From Oscillospiraceae bacterium (GTDB lineage Bacteria > Bacillota > Clostridia > Oscillospirales > Oscillospiraceae): a stretch of 64,000 bases of DNA. Below the pieces are notes generated by a model that was not told where the DNA came from, searched no databases, and saw only the letters and a list, made by a program, of their open reading frames with translations. A program made the position numbers and the translations under genes. Below are positions 1 to 8,655 of the stretch, piece by piece. Where the stretch lies: NCBI GenBank assembly GCA_910575505.1, contig CAJTFK010000011.1, positions 58,270 through 122,269 on the forward strand. Reading direction: 5' to 3'. How positions within the stretch are numbered: position 1 is the stretch's first letter; each line of letters starts with the position of its first letter.

Positions 1-1
1 C

Positions 2-499
2 CGCCTGGCGGAGCGCTGGGGCGGCGGGGATTCGAAGCTGATTCAAAAGGCCCGGCGGGCGGCCCTGCTCCACGACTGCACGAAGCGCCTGGACATGGAG
101 GAGCAGAAGGCCCTCTGCGCGGAGTACGGCATTGAGCTGGACCCCCTGGAGCAGCGGGAAATCAAGCTGCTTCACGCCAAAACCGGCGCGGCTATCGCCG
201 AGAGCATCTTCGGCGAGCCGCCGGAGATCGTGGACGCCATCCGCTGGCACACCACCGGCAGGGCGGATATGACCCTGCTGGAAAAAATCATTTATCTGGC
301 GGATTACATCGAGCCCACCCGGCATTTTCCCGGCGTGGAGGACCTGCGGCGGCGCTGCTATGAGGACCTGGACGGCGGGCTGCTGATGGGACTTGAGATG
401 ACGGTGGACGAGATGGTGGAGCGGGGGAGCCCCATTCACCGCGCCACACTGGAAGCAAGGGACTGGCTGAAAGGACAGAGACACAGAGATGAAGAATGA
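2..499 (+). CDS. yqeK: YqeK-type HD-domain phosphohydrolase (5' end outside window)
   Basis: Partial gene: the frame is open from base 2, so the start lies left of the window. The visible 165 residues contain the HD pair in ALLHDCTK, a second histidine region (LLHAKTGAAIAE), WHTTG and the LADYIEP motif, all typical of YqeK, a symmetrical diadenosine tetraphosphate hydrolase. YqeK usually follows nadD and precedes an LCP gene and rsfS, and that order is seen here. Its last 11 bases overlap the start of the LCP gene, so the two are probably translated from one mRNA. The family assignment is strong; the substrate is from family knowledge. Confidence 0.9.
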   Translation, partial: RLAERWGGGDSKLIQKARRAALLHDCTKRLDMEEQKALCAEYGIELDPLEQREIKLLHAKTGAAIAESIFGEPPEIVDAIRWHTTGRADMTLLEKIIYLADYIEPTRHFPGVEDLRRRCYEDLDGGLLMGLEMTVDEMVERGSPIHRATLEARDWLKGQRHRDEE

Positions 500-2180
500 C
501 AGCGAACAGCAAAAAAACGGCGGAAAGCGTCTGACGGGCGGAGGCCCGGCGGATCAAGGAAAAAAACCGGCGAAAGCGCCGAAGCCGGGCGGAAAAAAAC
601 GCCGCATCAGCAGGCAGCAGATTGGTCTGATTGCAGCCGTGGTCCTGCTGGCTCTGGCGCTGCTGGGAGTGCTGGCCTGGCGGAGCCTCTTCGTCCGGCC
701 CGACATTCCCCAGAAGGACAGCACCCAGCAGCCCGGTGCCTCCGGAACCGGCAGCGAGACCGGCGGACCGGAGGAAATCGACTGGGGCGAGGGCGTCCGT
801 CCCCGGGGCGGCGACGGGGAGCGGAAGAGCGCGGACTACTGGACCGTCCTCATTCTGGGCCGGGACACCGGCGGCGGAGGCAATACGGACACCATGCTGC
901 TGGCCAGCTACGACGTGACCAACCAGAAGGCCACCGTCATGTCCATTCCCCGGGATACCATGGTGAACATCCCCTATGACATCAAGCGCATCAACGCCGT
1001 CTACAACTACTACGGCCAGGGAGAAAAGGGCATTCAGCACCTGTATAAGGAAATCTCCCAGCTGGTGGGCTTTGAGCCCGATTATCAGGTCATCGTGGAA
1101 TGGGAGGCCGTGGGGAAGATCGTGGACGCCATGGGCGGAGTCTACTTTGACGTACCCCGGAACATGAACTATGACGACCCCTTCCAGGACCTCCACATCC
1201 ATCAGACCGAGGGCTACCGCCTCCTCACCGGAGACGACGCCATGCAGGTCCTCCGCTACCGCTACGACACCGGAAAGAAGCGGGGCTACCCCGACGGGGA
1301 CATCGGCCGCATCGCCACCCAGCAGGGATTGCTGAAGGCCATGGTCCAGCAGCTTTTGCAGCTCAAGAACATCGGAAAGGTCCAGGAGCTTGCGAAGGTC
1401 TTTCAGGAGTGTGTGGAGACGGACCTGAGCTTCCAGAACATTCTCTGGTTTGCCAAGTCGGCCTATATGGGCGGACTGAAGGTGGAGGACGTGAACTTTG
1501 TCACCATGCCCGGAAACTATGTGGCCTCCGCCTGGAGCCGCACCGTAGGCAACTACCAGTCCTACGTGACCCCCTATCCCAACGACCTTTTGAAGCTGGT
1601 GAATGAGGAGCTCAGCCCCTTTAAAGAGGTATTCACCCTCCGGGACCTGGACATCATGTCCGTCAATGCCGACGGCAGTCTCAGATCCTCCACCGGCTAT
1701 GTGGAGGACAGAAAGGCGGCTCTGCCGCCGCTCAAACCCGAACCGGAGCCGGAGCCGGAGCCGGAGGAAGAGGAGCCCGCCGTGGACGAGAACGGCAACC
1801 CCGTCGACCCGGAGACGGGCCTGCCCCTGGACCCGGAGACCGGCGAGCCCATCGTGACGGACCCCGCCGCCGGCGAGGGCGGAGAGCCCGGCAGTACCGG
1901 GAACGGCGAAACCGGCGGCGGGACCGCGGTTGTCCCGCCTGTGACGGACCCCGGCACAGCCGCGGACCCGGACCCCTGGCGGGACCCCAATGAGACAGAC
2001 CCGGGAACCGGCGCTGAAGACCCCGGCTGGACGGACCCCGGCGCGTTGGAGCCTGTCCCGGAGCTGCCCGCCGTTCAGGAGCCCCCGGCGGTTCCGGAGG
2101 TTCCGGAAATACCGGCGGCGCCGGAGACTCCGGCAGAAGATCCCGGCTTTGCCATCATCGGGGCTCCGCCGGAGGAATAA
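489..2180 (+). CDS. LytR-CpsA-Psr (LCP) family cell-wall glycopolymer transferase
   Basis: A 563-residue membrane protein. Residues 1-44 are basic and cytoplasmic, 45-67 form one transmembrane helix, and residues about 117-300 form the LCP domain (VLILGRDTGGGGNTDTM, then SIPRDTMVNIP with the conserved Arg). LCP enzymes move teichoic-acid-like or capsular polymers from lipid carriers to peptidoglycan on the outer face of the membrane. The last roughly 165 residues are a Pro/Glu/Gly-rich tail with EPEP and DPETG repeats, longer than usual and probably wall-spanning. The start overlaps yqeK, and rsfS lies downstream after a repeat-filled gap. Polymer specificity cannot be told from the sequence. 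Confidence 0.92.
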   Translation: MKNDSEQQKNGGKRLTGGGPADQGKKPAKAPKPGGKKRRISRQQIGLIAAVVLLALALLGVLAWRSLFVRPDIPQKDSTQQPGASGTGSETGGPEEIDWGEGVRPRGGDGERKSADYWTVLILGRDTGGGGNTDTMLLASYDVTNQKATVMSIPRDTMVNIPYDIKRINAVYNYYGQGEKGIQHLYKEISQLVGFEPDYQVIVEWEAVGKIVDAMGGVYFDVPRNMNYDDPFQDLHIHQTEGYRLLTGDDAMQVLRYRYDTGKKRGYPDGDIGRIATQQGLLKAMVQQLLQLKNIGKVQELAKVFQECVETDLSFQNILWFAKSAYMGGLKVEDVNFVTMPGNYVASAWSRTVGNYQSYVTPYPNDLLKLVNEELSPFKEVFTLRDLDIMSVNADGSLRSSTGYVEDRKAALPPLKPEPEPEPEPEEEEPAVDENGNPVDPETGLPLDPETGEPIVTDPAAGEGGEPGSTGNGETGGGTAVVPPVTDPGTAADPDPWRDPNETDPGTGAEDPGWTDPGALEPVPELPAVQEPPAVPEVPEIPAAPETPAEDPGFAIIGAPPEE

Positions 2181-2224
2181 ACCGTCTGTCAGGATATCAG
2201 GAAAGACCATCGTCATACCATGAT

Positions 2225-2387
2225 TAGAACCTGTGTTCACAACCGCTGCACGCCGTCCGGCCGGTTTTTTCCTTCCATACCGCGCCGGTTTCCGCAGCCA
2301 TACGTCAGTATGGCTGCGGAAGATCTCCCTGTCTGACGGGAAAATCCCTGCCCATCCGGCATCCTCCGGCTATGAATACAAGTTTTT
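2225..2387 (+). repeat. MITE-like interspersed element, copy A
   Basis: About 163 bp between the LCP gene and rsfS. The left end reads TAGAACCTGTGTTC and the right end GAATACAAGTT, which are near inverted repeats. Inside is a hairpin (GCAGCCATAC/GTATGGCTGC, 2296-2319) and the block GATCTCCCTGT-TGACGGG. Copies B (11817-11975) and C (15097-15243) share ends and parts of the interior. No ORF is carried, so it would be non-autonomous. Confidence 0.75.
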
Positions 2388-2388
2388 A

Positions 2389-2468
2389 CTTCCGAGCCGA
2401 AGGGCCGGAAGTGATATGTTCCATGTTTTGCGGCTGCCGCCGTTTATGGCGGCGGGCAAAACGGCTTA
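2389..2468 (+). repeat. Two-hairpin intergenic repeat, copy 1
   Basis: Two stem-loops in a row. The first pairs CTTCCG with CGGAAG (2389-2411). The second is GTTTTGCGGCTGCCGCC with GGCGGCGGGCAAAAC around a GTTTA loop (2425-2462). A copy in opposite orientation lies at 6686-6770 with the same order of hairpins and nearly identical second stem. It follows MITE copy A directly and precedes the rsfS ribosome site by about 60 bp. Confidence 0.7.
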
Positions 2469-2534
2469 AATCCAATTGCAGGATTTCTGAATTTCAAATT
2501 CTGGAATCATATATTCAGAAAGGGAGGCAAACAT

Positions 2535-2903
2535 ATGTCATTGGCACCGAAAGAGATGGCCCTCATTGCGGCGAAAGCCCTGGACGAGAAGCGGGGCAGG
2601 GAGATCAGCGCCATCGAGATCACGGACCTCACCACATTGGCGGATTATTTCGTCATTGCCAGCGGCACGTCCAACACCCAGATCAACGCCCTGTGCGGCG
2701 CGGTGGAGAAGGCCATGGAGGAGCAGGCCGGCGAAAAGCCTCTCCACCGGGAGGGCCACCGGGACGGCACATGGGTGCTGCTGGACTATGGCTGCGTGGC
2801 GGTGCATGTCTTCTCTCAGGAGGCCCGGGAGTTCTATTCCCTGGAACGCCTCTGGTCCGACGGCAAGCCTCTGGACCTCAGCGGCGTGCTGACGGCGGAC
2901 TGA
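2535..2903 (+). CDS. rsfS: Ribosomal silencing factor RsfS
   Basis: A 122-residue protein of full family length. The core ITDLTTLADYFVIASGTS, the EGHRDGTWVLLDYGCVAVHVF block and the closing WSDGKPLDLS are diagnostic of RsfS (Iojap family). It binds ribosomal protein uL14 and blocks joining of the 30S and 50S subunits when nutrients are scarce. An AGGGAGG ribosome site sits 7 bases before the ATG. It closes the yqeK-LCP-rsfS order but is separated from LCP by about 350 bp of repeats, so it may have its own promoter. Confidence 0.97.
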   Translation: MSLAPKEMALIAAKALDEKRGREISAIEITDLTTLADYFVIASGTSNTQINALCGAVEKAMEEQAGEKPLHREGHRDGTWVLLDYGCVAVHVFSQEAREFYSLERLWSDGKPLDLSGVLTAD

Positions 2904-2953
2904 ACGGCAGAACCCGCGGAATGTTCTGAAAACTGATGGTTGAAAACGACCGG

Positions 2954-3032
2954 ACAGCTCTTAGCGGCTTTGCCGCTAAGAGCTGTCGCGTATCCCCCTG
3001 CGGGGAAAGGAACCCCTGACGGGTTCCTTTTC
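2954..3032. terminator. Perfect 15-bp palindrome followed by bidirectional terminator
   Basis: 2954-2986 is a perfect hairpin (ACAGCTCTTAGCGGC, TTT loop, exact complement) without a U run. 3006-3030 is a second hairpin, AAAGGAACCC/GGGTTCCTTT, with A and T runs on both flanks, so it can end rsfS on the plus strand and the 3080-3394 gene on the minus strand. Confidence 0.75.
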
Positions 3033-3079
3033 TTAATTGTCTCGTCTCCCGCCGGGACGCTGAAAGCCCGGCCGGGAGG

Positions 3080-3394
3080 CTAAAAATCAAATCTTGGACA
3101 ATCGCGGTACGGTTCCGGAGCATCGCCGTCGAAGCGCCCCGCAGGGAAAGAGGGCTGGGACGGAAATTTCCACCGGTTCAGCCAGGCGATGAAGTCCGCC
3201 TCTGTATAGCTGACATAGGCAAAGGCCGTCCCGTCGGGGTTCCGCCGGGTGCGCCGGTATTGCTCCGCGTGGGGGCTGTTCCAAAGCCAATCCGTGCAGA
3301 ACTCCATACAGTATTCGGAAAGACGCTCCGCCGCCTCATCCGGTACGGCGTACAGAAAGCCGCCGCTGCCGCAGCTCAAAATGACATGCTTCAT
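3080..3394 (-). CDS. Conserved small protein of unknown function
   Basis: A 104-residue protein I do not recognise. It begins MKHVILSCGSGGFLYAVPDEAAERL and has aromatic-rich segments (DWLWNSP, FIAWLNRWKF) but no signal peptide or membrane helix. It lies 14 bases after the GH19-like gene on the same strand, so the two are likely co-transcribed. Codon pattern matches its neighbours. The terminator at 3006-3032 follows it. Confidence 0.6.
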   Translation of the reverse strand: MKHVILSCGSGGFLYAVPDEAAERLSEYCMEFCTDWLWNSPHAEQYRRTRRNPDGTAFAYVSYTEADFIAWLNRWKFPSQPSFPAGRFDGDAPEPYRDCPRFDF

Positions 3395-3408
3395 CAGACG
3401 GTCTCCTT

Positions 3409-4287
3409 TCAGGACGCCGCTTCCTCCTCCGCGGCAAAGACCGGATAATAGGCGGCATAGGCCTCCCGCCGGGACTGCCAGTTGCTGCCGCCCACGATGT
3501 CCGAGGCGATGTCGGTATTCAGGGATGTGGGGAAGTTGAGAAAGGCCCCGCTGACGCCGGAGATGTGCCAGAAGTAGGCGGCGCTCTCCCAGGCGAAGGC
3601 CTCCGCGATGTAGTCCGCCCCGGTGGTGTAGCCGGTCTCGGCGGGGTCCCGGCGGTCATGGACCACCCGGGAGTACCGGGAGACGTCCAGACCCATGTTG
3701 GCGGCGGTCTGGAGGGCGGCGTAATAGGCGGCGCTGATGTCCTCCCGGCCGTGGTTGGCGGGGTTGGCATAGGTGATGTCCGCCAGCTCCGGCATATATT
3801 TTTTCATCAGCCAAGTGGAAAAGGCCATCTGGCCGTATCCGAAGGTGAGATGGAGATAGCCCGCGCCCCGGGTGCCGGCGGTGTAGCCCCGGTCCTGGAA
3901 ATAGGCCTCGTCCCCCCACTCCGTCAGGGCGGAGCCCCCCAGGCTTTCCACAGCCGCCTGGGCCAGGAACTGGCTGATGTCCTCCGCCGTGGTGATGCCG
4001 TACTCGTACAGCACCCGGTTCAGCTCCTCCAGCTGCTCCCCGGACAGGGTCCACCGGACGGTTCCCAGGGTACTGTCGTCATAGGTCAGAGCATCAATCT
4101 GCTGCCGGGTGACAAGGACCGGAGCCTCCGGCTCCTGGCCGGGGACCTCCTCCGGCCCCGCCCCTCCCTTCAGCTGGCGGAAGGCCAGAATCACTAAAAT
4201 CAGCGCCAGCAGCAGCGCCGCCAGGGACGCCAGAACCGCCCGGGGGGAGAGACCCGATTCCTCCAGCTTGTCCAGCAGCTCCGGCAT
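3409..4287 (-). CDS. Membrane-anchored GH19-like (chitinase/lysozyme fold) protein
   Basis: A 292-residue protein. Residues about 18-38 form a transmembrane anchor, followed by an acidic/Pro linker and an extracytoplasmic domain. FLAQAAVESLGGSALTEWGD resembles the catalytic HET-GG region of GH19, and TRGAGYLHLTFGYGQMAFS resembles the RGRGPIQLT segment. Such domains cut chitin or the glycan chains of peptidoglycan; in a bacterium with this anchor, a wall-remodelling role is the likely one. A GGAGGTG ribosome site precedes the ATG. The His of the usual HET motif is Val here, with the Glu retained, so activity needs checking. Confidence 0.65.
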   Translation of the reverse strand: MPELLDKLEESGLSPRAVLASLAALLLALILVILAFRQLKGGAGPEEVPGQEPEAPVLVTRQQIDALTYDDSTLGTVRWTLSGEQLEELNRVLYEYGITTAEDISQFLAQAAVESLGGSALTEWGDEAYFQDRGYTAGTRGAGYLHLTFGYGQMAFSTWLMKKYMPELADITYANPANHGREDISAAYYAALQTAANMGLDVSRYSRVVHDRRDPAETGYTTGADYIAEAFAWESAAYFWHISGVSGAFLNFPTSLNTDIASDIVGGSNWQSRREAYAAYYPVFAAEEEAAS

Positions 4288-4398
4288 AAACGCACCTCCC
4301 CCTCCGCTTTTTCCTCATCATACCATAAAGCAGGGGAGCTTGGCAAGGTGGGAATGCCTTCCCCGGCAGGATGTTGAGGGCATTTGAGGCGGGGAGGC

Positions 4399-4665
4399 TC
4401 AGCGCAGAAATTCCTCCAGGTGGTCGTGGAGCTCAAGGAAGGGCCGTTCCTTCAGCCTCTCCCCGGTGACGGTGTTGACCAGATCATAGCGGTCGGAGCT
4501 GAAAGGGGAATAGCCGTCGATCAGCTCCAGGATGCCGGCGGCCATCTCGTATGAGACCTGACACAGTCTGTCCTCCAGGCTCCCCGGACCGGCAAGGGCC
4601 CGCTGGACGCAGGCCTCCTGAATCTGGGCCAGCTGCTGGAAAAATCTCTGCTGAGTGGAGTTCAT
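4399..4665 (-). CDS. Small conserved protein of unknown function
   Basis: An 88-residue soluble protein, beginning MNSTQQRFFQQLAQIQE. I chose the ATG at 4665 because GAAAGGAG lies 7 bases upstream; the frame stays open much further upstream (to 5262), but that part is Pro/Arg-rich antisense of the next gene. The sequence is helical and acidic with no motif I recognise. It is divergent from the carboxypeptidase gene at 5001, and the interval between them must hold both promoters. Confidence 0.6.
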   Translation of the reverse strand: MNSTQQRFFQQLAQIQEACVQRALAGPGSLEDRLCQVSYEMAAGILELIDGYSPFSSDRYDLVNTVTGERLKERPFLELHDHLEEFLR

Positions 4666-5000
4666 GGCGCGTCTCCTTTCGTGGCTGGTGCCGTCACAAT
4701 CATAGCATGGCCTGCCCCGGTCCGCAAGGCTCCGGAGGCTCCCGGGGCCTCCGCCGCGCATATTGTCAAGAGGAAGCGGCGCGGGAGGCGGGCTCCGTCC
4801 CGCCCCGTTTTTCAGAACCGCCGGGCGGCCCCTGCGGACCGTCTTTCGGGGGGACGCGTCCGGAATTTCCTCTGTTTGTCCGAAACGTTCACAGAAAAGC
4901 CCTTGCTTTCGCGGCGGGACAGGCATATGATGAACCTGTGAAGCCGCCGGAAAGAGCTGTGACGACGGGTCCGGCACGGCGGCTGGAAAAGGAGCGTACA

Positions 5001-5936
5001 TTGAACAGATGGATGAAAGGGGCTCTGGCTCTGCTGGCCCCGCTGCTGCTGACGGCTGCCGTCCAGGCGGCGGAGCCGCCGGAAGTCCCCGCCTCCGGCC
5101 CCTGGACGCGGACGGATCTGGCCGGGGCGATGGACCCCGCCGCTCCGGCCTGGCCGGAAGACGCGGCGGAGGGCGCGAAAGCCGTTCCGGAAAACGAGGA
5201 AATTTCCGCGGAGGAAACAAAAGACCCGCCGGAGGGCGGGGAAGCGCCGGGAAAAGGCGCAAAAAAACCGGCGGAACTGGTGTTCCCGGAGGCGGAGGAC
5301 TGGCAGCTGCTGCTGGTGAATCCCTGGAATCCGCTGCCGGAGAACAGCGAGACGCTGGCGCTGAAAAGCCTGCCCAACGGACTGCGGGTGGACCGGCGGG
5401 CTTATGAGGATCTGATGGACATGCTGTCGGACTGCCGGAAGGCGGGCCTGCGGCCCCTGGTCTGCTCCGCCTACCGGACCCAGGCCACCCAGACCCGGCT
5501 CTACAACAACAAGATTCTCCGTCTGCTGGCGGCGGGGTATCCGGAGGAGGAGGCCGCCGCCGAGGCCGCCCGCTGGGTGGCGGCCCCCGGTACCAGCGAA
5601 CATCAGACGGGTCTGGCGGTGGATATCGTGGCGGCGTCCTATCAGATCCTGGACGAGGGCCAGGCGGAGACGGCGGAACAGAAGTGGCTGATGGAGCACT
5701 GCTGGGAATACGGCTTCATTCTCCGTTACCCCCTGGAGAAGGGGGAGATAACCGGCATCGGCTATGAGCCCTGGCATTACCGCTATGTAGGCCGGCCCAC
5801 GGCCCTGGACATCCGGGATAGCGGACTCTGTCTGGAGGAATATCTGGAGCGCCGCGCCGCCCGGCAGGCGACGGATGCTTCCGCACCGCTCCCGGCGGCG
5901 GACGCGATTCCGGCGGCGGACGCCGCAGCAAGCTGA
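5001..5936 (+). CDS. M15B D-alanyl-D-alanine carboxypeptidase (VanY-like)
   Basis: Exported wall peptidase of 311 residues. I use the TTG at 5001: AAAGGAG lies 6 bases upstream and the product then starts with a clean signal peptide (hydrophobic to VQAAE). After an acidic linker (residues about 30-95) comes the M15B domain: SAYRTQATQTRLY, the zinc motif GTSEHQTGLAVDIV (about residue 195) and EPWHYRYVG (about 256). It trims the terminal D-Ala of peptidoglycan stems. It is not part of the van module at 52-57 kb and is a distinct paralogue of VanXY there. The C-terminus is a low-complexity Ala/Asp tail. Confidence 0.9.
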   Translation: MNRWMKGALALLAPLLLTAAVQAAEPPEVPASGPWTRTDLAGAMDPAAPAWPEDAAEGAKAVPENEEISAEETKDPPEGGEAPGKGAKKPAELVFPEAEDWQLLLVNPWNPLPENSETLALKSLPNGLRVDRRAYEDLMDMLSDCRKAGLRPLVCSAYRTQATQTRLYNNKILRLLAAGYPEEEAAAEAARWVAAPGTSEHQTGLAVDIVAASYQILDEGQAETAEQKWLMEHCWEYGFILRYPLEKGEITGIGYEPWHYRYVGRPTALDIRDSGLCLEEYLERRAARQATDASAPLPAADAIPAADAAAS

Positions 5937-5972
5937 AAAACAGCCCTGCCTGATAAAGGCGGGGCTGTTTCC
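5937..5972 (+). terminator. Rho-independent terminator
   Basis: AAACAGCCCTGCC pairs with GGCGGGGCTGTTT directly after the carboxypeptidase stop. A-rich and T-rich flanks make it usable from either strand, so it also limits the 6041-6577 gene. Confidence 0.8.
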
Positions 5973-6040
5973 CGTTTACAGGTCCGGCACGGATGCCCTG
6001 CCCTGGATACGGCACAGAGGCGGACGCGCAGATCCGCTGC

Positions 6041-6577
6041 CTATCGTCCGGAGACCTGCACCGCCGTATCGGGCTCCTGCCACAGGGGCAGAGCCGGGGG
6101 CCGGAAGGAGCACCAGACGAAGCAGAAGGCCAGAGCCCAGAGGGCCGCCGCCCCCAGCAGCTGCTGCCAGCCGGCGAAGCAGCGGCCCCGGGACAGCAGA
6201 CGGTAGTCCAGCCAGAAGAGGACCAGGTCCGCCAGGAAGAAGATGGCGATGTCCGCCCACAGAAGATGCAGGCCCAGCGCACCGGTGTAGGTATAGTAGA
6301 GAACCGGGATCAGGACCAGACCCGTCAGGGCGCTGACGCCCCGGACGGCCAGAAGGTTGGATTCCGTCTGCCCCATCAGGCAGAGCTGCACAATGGTGAA
6401 CAGGAACAGGGGCACGAACAGCAGCTTCATATGCTCCCACACCGATTCGCTGACGGGGGAGAGGGCCGCCGCCCAGGTGCTCCCGCCGCTCCAGCCATAG
6501 AGGAAGTGCAGCAGGGTTCCCGCCGCCCCCGTCCAGAGAAAGCCCCCCAGTTCCCAGATCAACAGCCGCCGTTTCAT
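6041..6577 (-). CDS. DUF6512 family membrane protein
   Basis: A 178-residue polytopic protein with about five hydrophobic segments. The sequence ELGGFLWTGAAGTLLHFLYGW and the block PVSESVWEHMKLLFVPLFLF match the DUF6512 signature as I know it. Function is unknown in the family. No operon partner: a terminator lies downstream and the two-hairpin repeat lies upstream between it and argS. Confidence 0.75.
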   Translation of the reverse strand: MKRRLLIWELGGFLWTGAAGTLLHFLYGWSGGSTWAAALSPVSESVWEHMKLLFVPLFLFTIVQLCLMGQTESNLLAVRGVSALTGLVLIPVLYYTYTGALGLHLLWADIAIFFLADLVLFWLDYRLLSRGRCFAGWQQLLGAAALWALAFCFVWCSFRPPALPLWQEPDTAVQVSGR

Positions 6578-6685
6578 CGCCGTTCCTCCGCCTCCCGTTT
6601 CAAGTCCGCAGTTTTTCTAAAGTTTATCCGGGAAGAGGAAAAATATACCTGCTCTTATACAAAAACCGCCTGAACCAGCACCATT

Positions 6686-6770
6686 GATTTCAGCTGTTTT
6701 GCCCGCCGCCATAAACGGCGGCAGCCGCAAAACCTGGCGCCTGTTCCTTCCGGCCTCTCGGCTCGGAAGG
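6686..6770 (-). repeat. Two-hairpin intergenic repeat, copy 2
   Basis: Inverted copy of the repeat at 2389-2468. 6695-6732 carries the GTTTTGCCCGCCGCC/GGCGGCAGCCGCAAAAC hairpin and 6745-6769 the CCTTCCGG/CGGAAGG hairpin. Between the copies the stems are conserved and the linker (gatatgttccat against gaacaggcgcca) is not, which suggests selection or mobility of the stems. Confidence 0.7.
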
Positions 6771-6802
6771 AACAGAGCTCTGCCGGGCATGTCCGGGCTG
6801 TA

Positions 6803-6836
6803 AAGCGCCGTCCTGAATCCAGTCAAGACGGCGCTT
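6803..6836 (-). terminator. Terminator-like hairpin after argS
   Basis: AAGCGCCGTC pairs with GACGGCGCTT 22 bases beyond the argS stop. The U run on the minus strand is short (CTTTAC), so it is a weak intrinsic terminator or an mRNA-end hairpin. Confidence 0.5.
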
Positions 6837-6857
6837 CCAGGTTCCTTCTCCGGCCGC

Positions 6858-8603
6858 TCACATATGCTCCGGCGCGTCCACGCCAATCAGCTTCAGACCG
6901 GTTTTCAGCACGGACCGGACGCTGTCCGCCAGCTTCAGCCGGGCGGCGGCCAGCTCCGGGGCCTCCTGGCGGATGTGGCAGGCGGTGTAGAAGCGGTGGA
7001 AGCAGCCCGCCAGCTCCATCAGATAGCGGTTGACATGGGAGGGGTCATAGGCCCTGGCGGCGGAGCGCACGGTGTCCGGCCAGGCGGCCAGCTGCTTGAT
7101 GAGGGCCTTTTCCGCCTCCGTGTCCAGCAGGGCCATGTCCGCCGCCGGGGGCACGGCCTGTCCCTCCTGAGCCAGCTTCTCAATGAGGGAGCAGATGCGG
7201 GCATGGGCATATTCCACATAATAGATGGGGTTTTCGCTGTCCTGCCGGACGGCGAGGCCCAGGTCGAAGTCCATCTGGGTGTCCGGCTTGGCGTTGAAGA
7301 ACCACCGGGCGGCGTCCACCGGCACCTCGTCCAGCAGGTCGCTGAGGGAGATGGCCTTGCCGGTGCGCTTGCTCATCTTCACCAGCTCCCCGTCCCGCAG
7401 CAGCTTCACCAGCTGCATCAGCACGATGTCCAGCTTTCCGGACCCGTCCAGGCCCAGGGCGTCCAGGGCCCCCTTCAGCCGGGCCACGTGGCCGTGGTGG
7501 TCCGCGCCCCAGATGTTGATGACTCGGTCGAAGCCCCGGGTTTCAAACTTGTTGCGGTGATAGGCGATGTCCGCGGCGAAGTAGGTGTAGAATCCGTTGG
7601 CCCGGCGGAGCACGTCGTCCTTCAGGTCCAGCTTTTCGATGTCCTTTTCCTTTTTCCCGGCCCGGCGGAGATTCTCCCGGAGGATATCGGCGGTTTTCAG
7701 CCACAGGGCCCCGTCCTTCTCATAGGTCCAGCCCCGGGCCGTCAGCAGCTCCGCCGTCTCCGCCACCGCGCCGCTGTCGTGGAGGGTGGACTCGTAGAAC
7801 CAGGTGTCGTAGTCAATTTTATAGCGCCGGAGGTCCGCCTTCATTTTAGGCAGGTTGACGGACAGGCCGTATTCCGCCATGGCGGACATCCAGCCCGCCT
7901 CGTCCTTTCCCTCCGGAAAGGCCCCGTTTTCATCCCTGGCTAAAAAGCCCCGGGCCAGCTCCCGGATGTCGTCCCCCTGATAGCCGTCCTCGGGGAAGGC
8001 ATAGCGGTCCTCGCCCAGCTTCGCCTGCATGCAGCGGGCGTAGATGGAGCGGGCGAACTTGTCGATCTGGTGCCCCGCGTCGTTGACGTAGAACTCCCGG
8101 CTGACCTCCGCCCCGCAGGCGGCCAGGCAGGCGGCCAGGGTGTCCCCCAGGACGCCGCCCCGGGCGTTGCCCATGTGCATGGGGCCGGTGGGGTTGGCGG
8201 AGACGAACTCCACCATGATCTTCTGCCCCTTCAGGTCCTCCGACGTGCCGTAGTCCCCGCCCTCGGCCTCCACGGCGGCGCAGACGGCGCCGTACCAGCT
8301 GTCATTCAGCCGGAAGTTCAGGAATCCGGGACCGGCGATTTCGGCGGAGGCGAAATAAGACCCGCTGAGGTCCATGTGGTCCAGCAGCGCCTGGGCGATG
8401 GTCCGGGGGGGCTGGCGCAGGGCCTTTCCGGCCGCCAGGGCGAAGGTGGTGGTGAAGTCGCCGTTGGAGGCGTCCCGGGGAATCTCCACCGGGGCGGCGT
8501 GAATGTCCGCCTGGGGCAGGGTTCCGTCTGCGGCGGCGGCGCGGTAGGCGGCCATGGCCAGGGACGCGGCCTGGTCCCTGGCGTCCTGAATTAAGTTCCT
8601 CAT
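6858..8603 (-). CDS. argS: Arginyl-tRNA synthetase
   Basis: A full-length class I synthetase of 581 residues. The N-terminal additional domain is followed by ANPTGPMHMGNARGG (HMGN is the HIGH equivalent, about residue 140) and the KMSKRTG loop (about residue 408), then the helical anticodon-binding domain ending in GLKLIGVDAPEHM. It charges tRNA-Arg with arginine. GAGG precedes the ATG. The DUF1934 gene and murI lie upstream on the same strand, with 52 bases between argS and DUF1934, so an operon murI-DUF1934-argS is likely. I saw no T-box leader in front of it. Confidence 0.98.
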   Translation of the reverse strand: MRNLIQDARDQAASLAMAAYRAAAADGTLPQADIHAAPVEIPRDASNGDFTTTFALAAGKALRQPPRTIAQALLDHMDLSGSYFASAEIAGPGFLNFRLNDSWYGAVCAAVEAEGGDYGTSEDLKGQKIMVEFVSANPTGPMHMGNARGGVLGDTLAACLAACGAEVSREFYVNDAGHQIDKFARSIYARCMQAKLGEDRYAFPEDGYQGDDIRELARGFLARDENGAFPEGKDEAGWMSAMAEYGLSVNLPKMKADLRRYKIDYDTWFYESTLHDSGAVAETAELLTARGWTYEKDGALWLKTADILRENLRRAGKKEKDIEKLDLKDDVLRRANGFYTYFAADIAYHRNKFETRGFDRVINIWGADHHGHVARLKGALDALGLDGSGKLDIVLMQLVKLLRDGELVKMSKRTGKAISLSDLLDEVPVDAARWFFNAKPDTQMDFDLGLAVRQDSENPIYYVEYAHARICSLIEKLAQEGQAVPPAADMALLDTEAEKALIKQLAAWPDTVRSAARAYDPSHVNRYLMELAGCFHRFYTACHIRQEAPELAAARLKLADSVRSVLKTGLKLIGVDAPEHM

Positions 8604-8655
8604 ATTGAAAACCTCTTTTCTGGTGTAATTTCTCTGATGCGGTCCGGCCCGGCGG

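Noticed and set aside
288..2240. 650-codon minus-strand ORF
   Set aside because: Antisense shadow of yqeK and the LCP gene, caused by high GC; composition is His/Gly/Arg-rich and there is no ribosome site.
5001..5936. Part of the vancomycin resistance system (VanY)
   Set aside because: Same peptidase family, but 46 kb away, with host-like composition and a terminator of its own; a housekeeping carboxypeptidase is more likely.
8604..8655. T-box leader before argS
   Set aside because: Only 52 bases to the upstream gene and no T-box sequence or antiterminator.
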